Source: SIG440 sp045586925
Lineage (GTDB): Bacteria; Bacillota; Clostridia; Monoglobales; Monoglobaceae
DNA: 64,000 bases
Assembly: GCA_045586925.1 (NCBI GenBank)
Contig: JAZNBG010000036.1
Location: 3,909 to 67,908 of the forward strand
Direction of reading: 5' to 3'
Shown here: positions 9,279-18,216 of the stretch, one piece after another
Layout of the letters: the number at the start of each line of letters is the position of its first letter
Position numbering within the stretch: position 1 is the stretch's first letter
Made by a program: the position numbers and the translations under genes
Notes under the pieces: generated by a model
The model's input: the letters and a program-made list of their open reading frames with translations, nothing else
Databases searched by the model: none
Told to the model about the DNA's origin: nothing

Positions 9279-12200
9279 GTGTTTAAAATATATGATTTTT
9301 TTTCAAATTGTGATGAAAATAAGCAACCGTATTCTTTCTCGGTGGAAAGACATACACCGACAGAGAATCTGCATGCGTGGGTGAAGAATGAACGGTTTTA
9401 TATGAGTTCAATCGGAAACAGGTATATTTTGAACGCGCCGCCTTTTGAAACAGGATGCTTTGAAATGAATTTTAGGCTGACATTCCTTGAGGAAATCAAT
9501 CCTTCGTTTGTTGTAATTTTTCAGTATGATGAAAAGCTGCGCAAGGGAGTGGGGCTTCAGTTTACATATGATTTGAGCGGAAGCTTTGAGGTTTCGGTTG
9601 TTTCTGTTGAAAAAGGTGCTTTTAATGTTATTTGTCAAGGAGAGCAACAAAAGGTTGCTCTCCTTGACGAAGACAATAGTTATCTTCTGCATATTGACAT
9701 TGATGAAAAGATGGTATCGGGAAGTGTAGCGGGAGCAGAATTTAAGTTTGATTTGAAAGCACATTGCGGCAAGCTTGCACTTGAGAGACATAATTTTGTC
9801 GGGGAGCTTGTGATTGATGATGTGAGCTTTTTAAGTAATAATGAATTTGTGTCTGAAAATGTTTTGCCTGATACAACAGTTGAAATTCCGTGTGTAAACG
9901 GCGGAGATATTCCCTATACAATCAGTTGGAGAATGGAAAGAGTACAAGGCGACTGTTATCTTGAGGCACGTCTGGCCGGCGGAACAAAAACCAGAAAACT
10001 TAACCGTGAGGGAAGACCGGGACAATATGTTGCGGAATGTGACTTGATGACAAATCCTTATATTGGTGTAAGACTGAATAACGGCAAAAGATATAAGTTT
10101 TATATTTTTAACGGAAAGAAAGGTTTTGTTGACCCTAATATATACTGGGATTGTCTTAAAGGTTACTATAATGATGTTTCTATTCCGGCGAAGGGTTTGT
10201 ATAAGATAAGCTGGGAGGATGCCGAAAATATTTCGGAAATCGTTTTTGGCTATGATGAATTAAAATGCAGCGGTTATGGCGGCCAAACAGGAGGCTGTGA
10301 ATTCAGATTCACTATTGATGGACATATTATTGATTATGGAGAACCCGTCGATGGAAGAGATATTTATACGGTTCTTTCGAATGAAAACAAATTGGCGATG
10401 TCGCTTATTCCGGAAAACTGTTATGACAGAAAGACTGTGATTGAACATCTGAAATATAATCATTATTTTGATGTATCAGAGACACCTGAATTTATATTAG
10501 AAATGAAAACCATAAGGAATCCGGAATATTTCAGCTTTACGGCAGAGGTTACAGATGTTTTTGAAGATGAACTTCTGGAAAAATTAACGTGCGAGGAAGA
10601 AACTCAAGAGGGTGAATTCGGATATAATCTTATAAAAGTAAGTGTTAAGTCTCCTGCCTTTGCGGTTGGACTGTATAAAATAAGATTCTCGGTTTATTTT
10701 GGTGATAAGCTTTATAAACGTGTGATAAAAACTTTTGAAGTATTCAACAAGGATACAAATGAGAACCCTGCTTTGGCTAGTGGGTTGCCATATGTGTTTT
10801 CTATGCCCAATGAACAAAAATGGTTGATGCGGAACAGCTTTGATATGTGGAGTCCTGTAAAATCCTGTGAAACGGAGCATTATATAGCGTGTATAACCGA
10901 TACACCGTTTGAAGCACAGACGAGGCGCTCGTGGGAAATTGCAAAAATTTTTAGACGTGAATGGTTTGCGTGGATTGCATCAAGAACCCTGCCTGAGGGC
11001 TGGAAACTTGAGGATTATGTTGAATCGTTTAAAAATGCAGATTATATTTTTACGGGGTTTAATGAAACGGAAACTGATTTGTCGGAGGGCTGTCTTTATC
11101 CTTTGCGTTTAGATAAACATTCATATGGTAATTTTAAAGTGAGGTATAAGGACAGAATAAAAGTGCTTGAGGCGTTTATGGAGGAAAATCCCGGAATTGC
11201 AGAGGAAATCGGATACACCGCAGGATGCGGCGATTTTACTTTTGAGCATTATGTGGCTTTATGCAAGGAACACCTTAATGAATGGTGCGAGTATCAAAAC
11301 AAAAGTGCATTGGAATTAGTGAAAAACCAGAATGAAGAGTTGCGGAAGATTAATCCGAATTTCAGAAGGTCGATATACGGTCCGCTTGCGCTGTACTATG
11401 CACCCACACTTTCTTATCATACTGTGAAAAACAATATGATGACAGTAGAGCATTTGGCGGATACGGTCTATACAGGCTTTGCAATACTGGAGGATTATCC
11501 CTATTCTTGCTCCTATCAGACATACAGAGGTGCATTCTTTATGATGACGTTGCTTCTGCATTGCCCGGAGCTTGTGGTATATCCTGAACAGTACAAGGAA
11601 TGTGGAGGCGGCTGTATTGACGGAGCGGTTAAGTTTGCTCATGCTCCCATGGGCGAATTTGATATGGAAGCATATTACAATACAACGTTGACGTATGAAT
11701 ATGTATTTAACACTCCGTACAGATTGTCCGAAGGCTTCAGATATTGGGAAACATACGGATTCCACAGACCTGATTTCACTGATGAAGCTATGACAAGATT
11801 GGTGCTGGACTGGAAGGCGGTTGTTAAAAATAAACCGTTAAAGCCCCTGCGGACAATGGCGTTTCTTTCGGAATTTGATGATGCGGAAAACTCGTTTGAG
11901 ATTCGATGCAACAATAATAACAGCTTTAAGACATATATAAACAACAGAAGTGAGATGGGCGAAGCCATACTCTTTGAGTGCAGCCGTATGTGCGGTGTGC
12001 CCAACGGCTTTGCGGTGGGCTTTGATGCTCTTGGAGAAATGAAGGCTGATGAATGTGATGTGTTGGTTATTCCGAGTATGAGAAATGCATCCGCGGAGAC
12101 CAAAGCAGAAATCAGACGTCTGTATGATGAAGGCGTAAATCTCATTGCCGTATCGGATGTTGAGGGCTTGGAGGATATATTTGGTGTAGCCTTGAGCAGG

Positions 12201-12746
12201 AGAAACAAAAGGATTAATTGTGTTATTTATGAAGAAAACAGCGAATTTATCCGTGAAGGAAATGCAGAGCTTTTATATGAGCCGACAGCAGCTTCAACTG
12301 TGTGTATGACATCGGATGAGAATGATTCGTTGATTATATGCACAGACCGTACTGCGGTGATAAATGCCGAGATCATTGCAATGGGTGCGGATGATGCAAC
12401 TCAGGTTGGCGGTTCAAACACGCATTTTATAGTGGGCGAATTGGTGAGAAAAGCTTTGTCTGACGTGATTTTAAAGCTGTCACAGCCTGTTGTGATGGGT
12501 AAGAATGTAAGTGTTACTGCTTTTGAAACTGTTGACAACCGCATGATGCTTCTTGCAATTGATTATGCAGCATTCGATAACAGAGAGTTGAAGGGAAAAA
12601 CGGTTTCTGTTGAAATCAATCTGAATAATATCAAGGATGTTGTATCGGATGCGGAGTTTTTTGCCGGACGAAAAGATGGATGTGTCAAAGAAATTATGTT
12701 TGATGTAAAACCGCATGAGGCGAAATTGTTTGAATTGATACTATAA
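9279..12746 (+). CDS. Large cytosolic protein, possible glycoside hydrolase of unassigned family
   Basis: The GTG start lies eight bases after AAAAAGGAG (9262-9270), 15 bases after the S-layer gene, so it is probably in the same operon. The 1155-residue product has no signal peptide. The first ~500 residues look beta-rich. Residues ~510-860 contain Trp/Tyr-rich segments of the kind found in TIM-barrel hydrolases (for example E-W-F-A-W-I-A-S and G-F-H-R-P-D-F). Residues ~870-1000 resemble the flavodoxin/amidotransferase-like domain of GH42-type enzymes (C-D-V-L-V-I-P-S-M followed by R-R-L-Y-D-E-G-V-N-L). No catalytic pair can be named from sequence alone. The oxidoreductase downstream fits a sugar-processing role. 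The family assignment is inference only. Confidence 0.55.
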   Translation: MFKIYDFFSNCDENKQPYSFSVERHTPTENLHAWVKNERFYMSSIGNRYILNAPPFETGCFEMNFRLTFLEEINPSFVVIFQYDEKLRKGVGLQFTYDLSGSFEVSVVSVEKGAFNVICQGEQQKVALLDEDNSYLLHIDIDEKMVSGSVAGAEFKFDLKAHCGKLALERHNFVGELVIDDVSFLSNNEFVSENVLPDTTVEIPCVNGGDIPYTISWRMERVQGDCYLEARLAGGTKTRKLNREGRPGQYVAECDLMTNPYIGVRLNNGKRYKFYIFNGKKGFVDPNIYWDCLKGYYNDVSIPAKGLYKISWEDAENISEIVFGYDELKCSGYGGQTGGCEFRFTIDGHIIDYGEPVDGRDIYTVLSNENKLAMSLIPENCYDRKTVIEHLKYNHYFDVSETPEFILEMKTIRNPEYFSFTAEVTDVFEDELLEKLTCEEETQEGEFGYNLIKVSVKSPAFAVGLYKIRFSVYFGDKLYKRVIKTFEVFNKDTNENPALASGLPYVFSMPNEQKWLMRNSFDMWSPVKSCETEHYIACITDTPFEAQTRRSWEIAKIFRREWFAWIASRTLPEGWKLEDYVESFKNADYIFTGFNETETDLSEGCLYPLRLDKHSYGNFKVRYKDRIKVLEAFMEENPGIAEEIGYTAGCGDFTFEHYVALCKEHLNEWCEYQNKSALELVKNQNEELRKINPNFRRSIYGPLALYYAPTLSYHTVKNNMMTVEHLADTVYTGFAILEDYPYSCSYQTYRGAFFMMTLLLHCPELVVYPEQYKECGGGCIDGAVKFAHAPMGEFDMEAYYNTTLTYEYVFNTPYRLSEGFRYWETYGFHRPDFTDEAMTRLVLDWKAVVKNKPLKPLRTMAFLSEFDDAENSFEIRCNNNNSFKTYINNRSEMGEAILFECSRMCGVPNGFAVGFDALGEMKADECDVLVIPSMRNASAETKAEIRRLYDEGVNLIAVSDVEGLEDIFGVALSRRNKRINCVIYEENSEFIREGNAELLYEPTAASTVCMTSDENDSLIICTDRTAVINAEIIAMGADDATQVGGSNTHFIVGELVRKALSDVILKLSQPVVMGKNVSVTAFETVDNRMMLLAIDYAAFDNRELKGKTVSVEINLNNIKDVVSDAEFFAGRKDGCVKEIMFDVKPHEAKLFELIL

Positions 12747-12764
12747 AGAAAAAGGAGACTAAGA

Positions 12765-13985
12765 ATGATAAATGTAGCAATAATAGGGTGCGGAGCAAGA
12801 GGACAATGTTATGCACAATATATGAAGAAAAATGAGGCGGAAATGAAAATAGTGGCAATTGCAGAGCCAAAGCCTTTTTTGCGTGAAAAAATGATAAAGG
12901 AATATAATGTTCCGGCTGAAAATGTTTTTTCAGATTATGAAGAACTTTTGAGCAAAGGTGTTATTGCAGATGCATTGTTTGTATGTACTCAGGATAATGA
13001 ACATGTAAAGCCTGTGGTTGACGCAATCGAAACAGGCTACAAATTTATTATGGTTGAAAAGCCTGTTGATAAAAGTGATGAACAAAACGAATTGCTTGTA
13101 AAAAAAGCAAATGAACATGGTGCGGTTGTTCAAGTTTGTCACAGCTTGAGATATACTAAGTTTTACAGAAAACTGAAGGAAATTCTTGATGGTGGTGTAA
13201 TAGGTGATATTGTACATATAGACCATTTGGAAGCCGTGGATCACTTCCACTATGCACACAGTTTTGTAAGAGGAGACTGGAATAATTCGGACAGAAGCAG
13301 TCATATGATTCTTGCAAAATGTTGCCACGATACGGATTTACTTGTATATCTTACCGGTAAAAAATGTAAAAAGGTTTCATCTTTTGGTTCTTTAAAACAC
13401 TTTAAAAAGGAGAATGCTCCTGAAGGCAGTACAGAAAGATGTATTGACGGATGTCCGTTAAATCATAAGTGTCCATATAGTGCAATGCAGTATTTTGGAA
13501 AGTACAGAAACCACTTATTCAGAGAATATGCTGTTGAAAAAGAGGGATTTGAAACAATTCAAGAGGCTATGAAGCAGGGCAGATACGGAAGATGCGTATA
13601 TCGTTGTGACAATAATGTTGTTGACCATCAGGTTGCAAGCTTCCTGTTTGAGGATGACGTAACAGCAAGTCTTACAATGTGTGCGTTTACAGATATTGGA
13701 AGAATAACAAGAATATACGGAACGATGGGCGAGATTTATGCACAGTTTGATAAAGATAAGATAGAAGTGTGTGAATTTACAACAGGTGATACGGTTACAT
13801 ATGAAGTATCACATGATGATTCATTGCACGGTGGAGCAGATATTAACCTTGTTCGTGATTTTCTTCAGGTTGTTCGTGGTGAAAAACAGCCTGCCACATC
13901 AATAGACATTTCACTTGAAAGTCACAAAATGTGTAATGCTGCTGAAGCATCAAGACTAAATAACGGAATGTCTCTGGAAATTTAG
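12765..13985 (+). CDS. Gfo/Idh/MocA family NAD(P)-dependent oxidoreductase
   Basis: The N-terminal Rossmann fold is shown by V-A-I-I-G-C-G-A-R-G (residues 4-13). The family's E-K-P motif is at about residue 99, and C-C-H-D-T-D at about residues 188-193 is the usual active-site region with the catalytic histidine. Length (406 aa) is normal, with a C-terminal alpha/beta substrate domain. A Cys-rich insertion around residues 225-245 (C-I-D-G-C-P-L-N-H-K-C-P) is typical of a sugar-acting subgroup. It starts 18 bases after the preceding gene with AAAGGAGAC ahead of the ATG. These enzymes oxidise or reduce sugars, inositols or glycosides in the cytosol; the substrate cannot be read here. Confidence 0.9.
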   Translation: MINVAIIGCGARGQCYAQYMKKNEAEMKIVAIAEPKPFLREKMIKEYNVPAENVFSDYEELLSKGVIADALFVCTQDNEHVKPVVDAIETGYKFIMVEKPVDKSDEQNELLVKKANEHGAVVQVCHSLRYTKFYRKLKEILDGGVIGDIVHIDHLEAVDHFHYAHSFVRGDWNNSDRSSHMILAKCCHDTDLLVYLTGKKCKKVSSFGSLKHFKKENAPEGSTERCIDGCPLNHKCPYSAMQYFGKYRNHLFREYAVEKEGFETIQEAMKQGRYGRCVYRCDNNVVDHQVASFLFEDDVTASLTMCAFTDIGRITRIYGTMGEIYAQFDKDKIEVCEFTTGDTVTYEVSHDDSLHGGADINLVRDFLQVVRGEKQPATSIDISLESHKMCNAAEASRLNNGMSLEI

Positions 13986-14258
13986 GAGATGTTGTAATAT
14001 TGTTGTAATATAAATTGCAAAAAAACGGCGATGGTGTAGCAAAATGCACCGACCACATAGCCTGACAGAAGTTATCCGCATCTGATTTCCGCCCAAACTG
14101 TGTCAAAATGTGCCTTCAGCCAACAAGAATTAGCTCCGCTTTTTCCTTGTTTGAACAAAAATCAGCTCTCTTAAAATTCTGCGACCTGAAAAGACCGGAA
14201 TTTTGAGGAGATTTTGGTTTGGAGAACGCAGGTGGGCTGACGCAACGAGAATTTAATT

Positions 14259-14427
14259 GTAGGGTAGAGGCTGGAGCGTTAAGTCAACATATCAGTAATA
14301 TGTTGATAGCGTAAGTTTGTAAAATGCGGGAGCATTTTGCTGTTAAAGGAAAATCCGTAAGGATTTTTACAGCAGAATTACCGTTTCAAAGATAGGTTGA
14401 GCGGTTGGAGTAAGCCACAACCCTACA
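14259..14427. repeat. Possible MITE-like element with short terminal inverted repeats
   Basis: The ends are inverted copies (TGTAGGGT at left, ACCCTACA at right); similarity continues imperfectly inward through a GGCT. The interior carries three consecutive hairpins and no coding capacity. No target-site duplication could be identified, so the boundaries are uncertain. Confidence 0.35.
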
Positions 14428-14536
14428 GAAGCGATGCAAATACACGAAATTCACGCCTTTTCAGGCGGGTTTGTATAAAGGCTCAATACAGCCATTTTCA
14501 GAGAAAGCATAGGCTAAAATGAGACTAAAATCAAGG

Positions 14537-14564
14537 CAGAAATTCGTTACACAACGAATTTCTG
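14537..14564. other. Perfect 12-bp hairpin
   Basis: Arms 14537-14548 and 14553-14564 are perfectly complementary around a 4-base loop (ACAC). No strong T-run follows on the plus strand. Function unknown; part of the hairpin cluster between converging genes. Confidence 0.5.
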
Positions 14565-14665
14565 TTATAAATGCTTTGCGATTGTCAAGCAACTTCACCT
14601 CTCGCAGTACCTCGTACAGCGTCGGGATTCAGTTTGTCTAATCTGCACTATTTTACGTCCAGCCC

Positions 14666-14698
14666 AACGGAGCTGCCGCATTTTGCGACAGCTCCGTT
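14666..14698 (+). terminator. Likely intrinsic terminator between converging genes
   Basis: A 10-bp stem (AACGGAGCTG at 14666-14675 with CAGCTCCGTT at 14689-14698) is followed on the plus strand by a T-rich stretch, TCTTATTTCTTT. It would stop plus-strand transcripts before they run into the kinase gene. It lies just past the kinase stop codon, so it may also stop minus-strand transcripts, although only a weak U-tract is available in that direction. Confidence 0.6.
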
Positions 14699-14710
14699 CT
14701 TATTTCTTTG

Positions 14711-16480
14711 TTAATCGGTAATATCGGGCAGTTTTAATCTTATGACAGTATAGCAATCCTTTTTGCTTTCGATTTCAATTCCGTACTTGTTACCATGCAT
14801 AAGCTTGATTCGCTCATTTATATTATATAATCCGATATGATCCTTTTTGTTGCCTGTCTTTTCTTTAGATAAAACAAGTTTTTTTTCGCTGTTTTCAAAG
14901 CCGATACCATTGTCATAAATCTCAATAATCATAAATTCTTCGGTTTTTTCAGCGGAAATCTTAATTAGTGCATCCTTACTCTCCTGTGCCAGTTTTTTGC
15001 CAAGACCATGGCGGAGAGAATTTTCGATAATCGGCTGCAGGAGCATAGATTGAAGCTTGTTGTTGTACAGCTCGGTAGGAACATTGAGAACGACATTTAT
15101 ATTGTTTTTATGCCTGAGCTGCATAAGTGAGATATAATTGAGTAACGATTCAAGCTCAGCACTTAATGGAATAACTGGTGGATTATTCAATGAGGAGCGA
15201 ATAAGTGATGCAAAGATGGAAATCATTTCTGCAACATCTGTTATTCCGTACTCTAATAATTTGATTCTTATGCTGGACAAGGTGTTATTGATAAAATGAG
15301 GATTTATCTGGTATTTAAGCATCGTCAGCTTGGATTCGCTCAGTGCTTGTTCGGAGGAAATGCGTTCGATATGAAGCTTGTTCATCTCTAAAAGCATATT
15401 GTTAAATTTTTCATAAAGATAATTATATTCTGTTGGATGCAGCTTTGACGATTTTATATATATCGGTGCATCGAGGCTGTTGTCCTTGATTGAGTCAATT
15501 AATTTGGAAAGAGGCTTGTTGAGCCATCCTGCCAATAAGTATGAAGCAATAAGTCCTATTATAAAAAACAAGATGGTTACAATTAGTAGTCCGCAGAGAA
15601 TTTGAATATTTGCGGTATTATAATAGTCATAGGGGACGGTGCGCAAAAGATAATATGAGTTTTCGTTGTTTTGTGTTAAGAACAAAACATATCTCTCTCC
15701 GTTGATATAAATTGACTGGAAGACATTATTATTATTATTATTATTAACAATATTTGCGGAAACCTCCGAAGGAAAATCCCAGATGCTTTTGTAGTGCTCA
15801 TAATCGCCGTTGCTGTTGAAAAAAAGTATTCCGTGGTTATTATATGCATAGGTGGAGATACCGCTGTTTTCTGGAGATATTCCTGTGTTAAGGAAATTCA
15901 TATCTATAACAAAGTATACTCTTAAAAATGCATTGGTTTTATCCTTTGCATAAGGTGAAATGTCCAAAGTGGATGATGCTATAAAGTAGGTGGTTGAATC
16001 ATCAAAAATATTTCCACGAACACCTGCCCATTTTATTTTGGAGGAATTATAATGGTCGATTCCGTTGTTTATTATAAATTCAATAGGGTCATTGATTTTG
16101 TTGTTATTATAAGAGTAATAACCGCCGCCTGAAGGAAGGAAAAGTATATCCGAAACCAGCCCTTCACGATGAAAATATCTTGAAATTATGCCTGAAAGTT
16201 CATTGCGGAAGGTAGGATCGGAGGATGTAACGTTGAAATCATGTGTAGCCATAATGCTCATAAGCTTTTGATCTGAAAACATACTTACAGCCGAATTTTC
16301 TATGGAGCTGAATTTAAGAGTCAGTATTACTGATTCCTGTTCAAGTGAATAGAAATATGAAGAAATCAGCTTTTCCTGATTAACGGTAATGAGTGAGTAT
16401 CCAGAGAAAACCGTCATTATCAGTATAGGGATACAAGAAAATAAAGTAAACATTATAAAAAGAATCCGCTGCAGCTTCAT
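14711..16480 (-). CDS. YesM-type sensor histidine kinase
   Basis: 589 residues: an N-terminal membrane helix (about 7-29), an extracytoplasmic sensor domain (30-285, Cache-like), a second helix (about 290-312), a HAMP-like linker, and a His_kinase domain with the Y-Q-I-N-P-H-F-I-N-N-T phospho-acceptor motif near residue 390. The ATPase N and G boxes appear as Q-P-I-I-E-N-S-L-R-H-G and D-N-G-I-G-F. This is the LytS/YesM family, which usually senses extracellular sugars or oligosaccharides. GGAGG lies eight bases before the ATG. It follows the response regulator gene by 24 bases in the same operon. A run of seven Asn in the sensor domain comes from an ATT microsatellite. Confidence 0.93.
   Translation of the reverse strand: MKLQRILFIMFTLFSCIPILIMTVFSGYSLITVNQEKLISSYFYSLEQESVILTLKFSSIENSAVSMFSDQKLMSIMATHDFNVTSSDPTFRNELSGIISRYFHREGLVSDILFLPSGGGYYSYNNNKINDPIEFIINNGIDHYNSSKIKWAGVRGNIFDDSTTYFIASSTLDISPYAKDKTNAFLRVYFVIDMNFLNTGISPENSGISTYAYNNHGILFFNSNGDYEHYKSIWDFPSEVSANIVNNNNNNNVFQSIYINGERYVLFLTQNNENSYYLLRTVPYDYYNTANIQILCGLLIVTILFFIIGLIASYLLAGWLNKPLSKLIDSIKDNSLDAPIYIKSSKLHPTEYNYLYEKFNNMLLEMNKLHIERISSEQALSESKLTMLKYQINPHFINNTLSSIRIKLLEYGITDVAEMISIFASLIRSSLNNPPVIPLSAELESLLNYISLMQLRHKNNINVVLNVPTELYNNKLQSMLLQPIIENSLRHGLGKKLAQESKDALIKISAEKTEEFMIIEIYDNGIGFENSEKKLVLSKEKTGNKKDHIGLYNINERIKLMHGNKYGIEIESKKDCYTVIRLKLPDITD
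15725..15745. repeat. ATT trinucleotide microsatellite (7 units) in the kinase sensor domain
   Basis: Seven perfect ATT units, read on the coding strand as seven AAT (Asn) codons. Being a triplet repeat, length changes would add or remove Asn residues without shifting the frame. Confidence 0.85.
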
Positions 16481-16504
16481 GTTTGTTTCCTCCGTGTAGT
16501 TATA

Positions 16505-18046
16505 TTAATTATCTTTTTTGTACTGAGAAGGCGAAATGCCGGTAGCCTTTTTGAATGAACGGCTGAAATGTTCTGTGGACGAGTAGCCACATTCAGAAGC
16601 GATGGTGCTTATTTTATATATCTGCTCGCCAAGCATCTTTTTTGCCTTTTCAATACGGCATAATGAAAGATAATTATTAAAGGTTTTGTTTGTTTTTTGC
16701 TGAAATAAGCGGCAAAAATACCATTTGCTTATATTGAATTTAGCAGCAATGGTATCCAATGTGATATTTGCATTGCAATTTTCTTCTATATATTTTTTTA
16801 TTTGGTCAATAATATCGTTATTTTTTGTCTTATGAATGTGTACAAAGAAAAGAGCGTCTTTGAGCCATTTGTTGTATTCAAACCAATCACCTGTTTCTCT
16901 TATTGAAAAAAATAGGTCTGCATGGGTGGTGGGAATATTGTTTTCCTGACAAAAATTTTCCAATGAGTAAGCATATTGAAGGTATAGCTTTTTAAAATCA
17001 GATATAGAGTGTTTTTTTGCGTCAATTGCCAGCTTTTCAATGTGTTCAAGGACAGCGTCGGAAGAACTCTCAAAGAAAAGACGGAGGTCGTTAAGCTTTA
17101 AATTAATGTTAATCGGTATTGATGAGTTTGTACAGTCACGGGAGGTGTATAAAATGTTTTTGCCTATATAAAAATAATAAGGAGCGTAAGCGGTACACTG
17201 ATTGTACAGTGAAAAAATGCGGTGGAAGCCTTTGGAGCTGTCTGATATAAAGCCGCTTATTTTTATATCGAAATATACTTTAAAGGTTGCAAGCAGCTTT
17301 GCGAAAAGCTGCTGAAACGGCAAATCGGCATTCAGAACCAATGCATAATGGGAAATATCGACTGCGTATAAGAATCCGTTGCCGTAGCTGTCGATAAGCT
17401 CTTGCATAATATTACTGAAACCTAATTTTATTGAGGTGTAGTCGTTTTTCCAAATGTTGCTGATGTAGCTGCTGTCAATGAAAAGAGTGATATAAAGCAA
17501 CCGGATGGCCGAATCCGGGCTGAGGGGAATAATGTCTGCGGAAATATCCGGATTTTTTTCTGCGGCATCAGTAAAGAAATATGAAAAGCTGTTTTGCTGA
17601 AGAATATATTTTTCGCGGTATGAATTACCCCCAATGTCCGATATTGCATCGGTGTTGACAGCTGTAGCGTCAGCAGTAGGGATGCTGCCGAGTATCAGCG
17701 TTTTGATATAGTCGGCAGACATTGAAGTTTTTAAGATATAGTCAAGAACTCCAAGTCGGTATGCGGTTTGCACATATCGAAAATCGTCATATCCGCTCAG
17801 TATAATAAATTTGATGTTCTTATTATACTGTAATGCCTGTTCCATCAGCTCAATTCCGTTTTTTCCGGACATAACAATATCGGTAATAACAAGATGAACG
17901 TTATTACCGCAAATAATATCCATTGCTTCGCCTGCATCGTGTGCGATACCTGTTAATGTAACATTATAGGCTTTCAAATCGAGAATTATTTTTTCAAGAA
18001 AATCGCACATTATTATTTCATCATCGACAATCAAAATATTATACAT
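16505..18046 (-). CDS. YesN-type response regulator with AraC-family DNA-binding domain
   Basis: The receiver domain spans residues 1-120, with the acidic pair V-D-D-E, the phospho-acceptor Asp in V-I-T-D-I-V-M, and the conserved Lys in Y-I-L-K-T (Lys followed by Thr rather than the common Pro). The middle ~270 residues form the linker typical of YesN regulators. The C-terminal ~100 residues hold two AraC helix-turn-helix motifs (L-D-T-I-A-A-K-F-N-I-S and I-A-S-E-C-G-Y-S-S-T-E-H-F-S-R-S-F). It is the first gene of the minus-strand pair and transcribed away from the GH106-like operon, which it probably activates in response to the kinase's sugar signal. Confidence 0.93.
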   Translation of the reverse strand: MYNILIVDDEIIMCDFLEKIILDLKAYNVTLTGIAHDAGEAMDIICGNNVHLVITDIVMSGKNGIELMEQALQYNKNIKFIILSGYDDFRYVQTAYRLGVLDYILKTSMSADYIKTLILGSIPTADATAVNTDAISDIGGNSYREKYILQQNSFSYFFTDAAEKNPDISADIIPLSPDSAIRLLYITLFIDSSYISNIWKNDYTSIKLGFSNIMQELIDSYGNGFLYAVDISHYALVLNADLPFQQLFAKLLATFKVYFDIKISGFISDSSKGFHRIFSLYNQCTAYAPYYFYIGKNILYTSRDCTNSSIPININLKLNDLRLFFESSSDAVLEHIEKLAIDAKKHSISDFKKLYLQYAYSLENFCQENNIPTTHADLFFSIRETGDWFEYNKWLKDALFFVHIHKTKNNDIIDQIKKYIEENCNANITLDTIAAKFNISKWYFCRLFQQKTNKTFNNYLSLCRIEKAKKMLGEQIYKISTIASECGYSSTEHFSRSFKKATGISPSQYKKDN

Positions 18047-18071
18047 TCATATCGACCTCTTTCTAAAATTC

Positions 18072-18101
18072 AGTATACCACAATTTGATAATTTATTTCA
18101 A
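18072..18101 (-). promoter_or_regulatory. Promoter for the two-component operon
   Basis: Read on the minus strand: -35 TTGAAA (18096-18101), an 18-base spacer, and -10 TATACT (18072-18077) with an upstream TG. It lies about 25 bases before the response regulator start. Confidence 0.6.
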
Positions 18102-18154
18102 TAAATAGACTGTAAATATGGCAAGAAAAATCATATAGATAGCAATATTTATCA

Positions 18155-18183
18155 TTTAATTTGCAAAAAAATTAGGGTATAAT
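18155..18183 (+). promoter_or_regulatory. Probable promoter of the GH106-like operon
   Basis: A perfect -10 TATAAT at 18178-18183, with only a weak -35 (TTTAAT, 18155-18160) at 17 bases. A weak -35 suits an activator-dependent promoter such as one driven by the divergent YesN-type regulator. The TTGCAA at 18161 is too close to the -10 to serve as -35. Confidence 0.5.
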
Positions 18184-18216
18184 AAAAAAACACAGAAACA
18201 GAGAGAAGAGATATTT

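Larger units (their letters stand above)
13986..14710. other. 725-base non-coding region rich in small hairpins
   Basis: No convincing coding frame on either strand. Hairpins are at 14284-14306 (9-bp stem), 14323-14340, 14354-14367, 14537-14564 (12 bp) and 14666-14698. An 8-base inverted pair, TGTAGGGT (14259-14266) and ACCCTACA (14420-14427), brackets the first three. It separates the plus-strand oxidoreductase from the converging minus-strand kinase gene. It may be an accumulation of mobile palindromic elements or a structured RNA. Confidence 0.5.

Noticed and set aside
13986..14710. tRNA or known regulatory RNA in the hairpin-rich gap
   Set aside because: No T-loop (GTTCGAATC-type) or recognisable riboswitch core was seen.
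18161..18166. TTGCAA as the -35 of the GH106-like operon
   Set aside because: Only 11 bases separate it from the TATAAT; too short for sigma-A.
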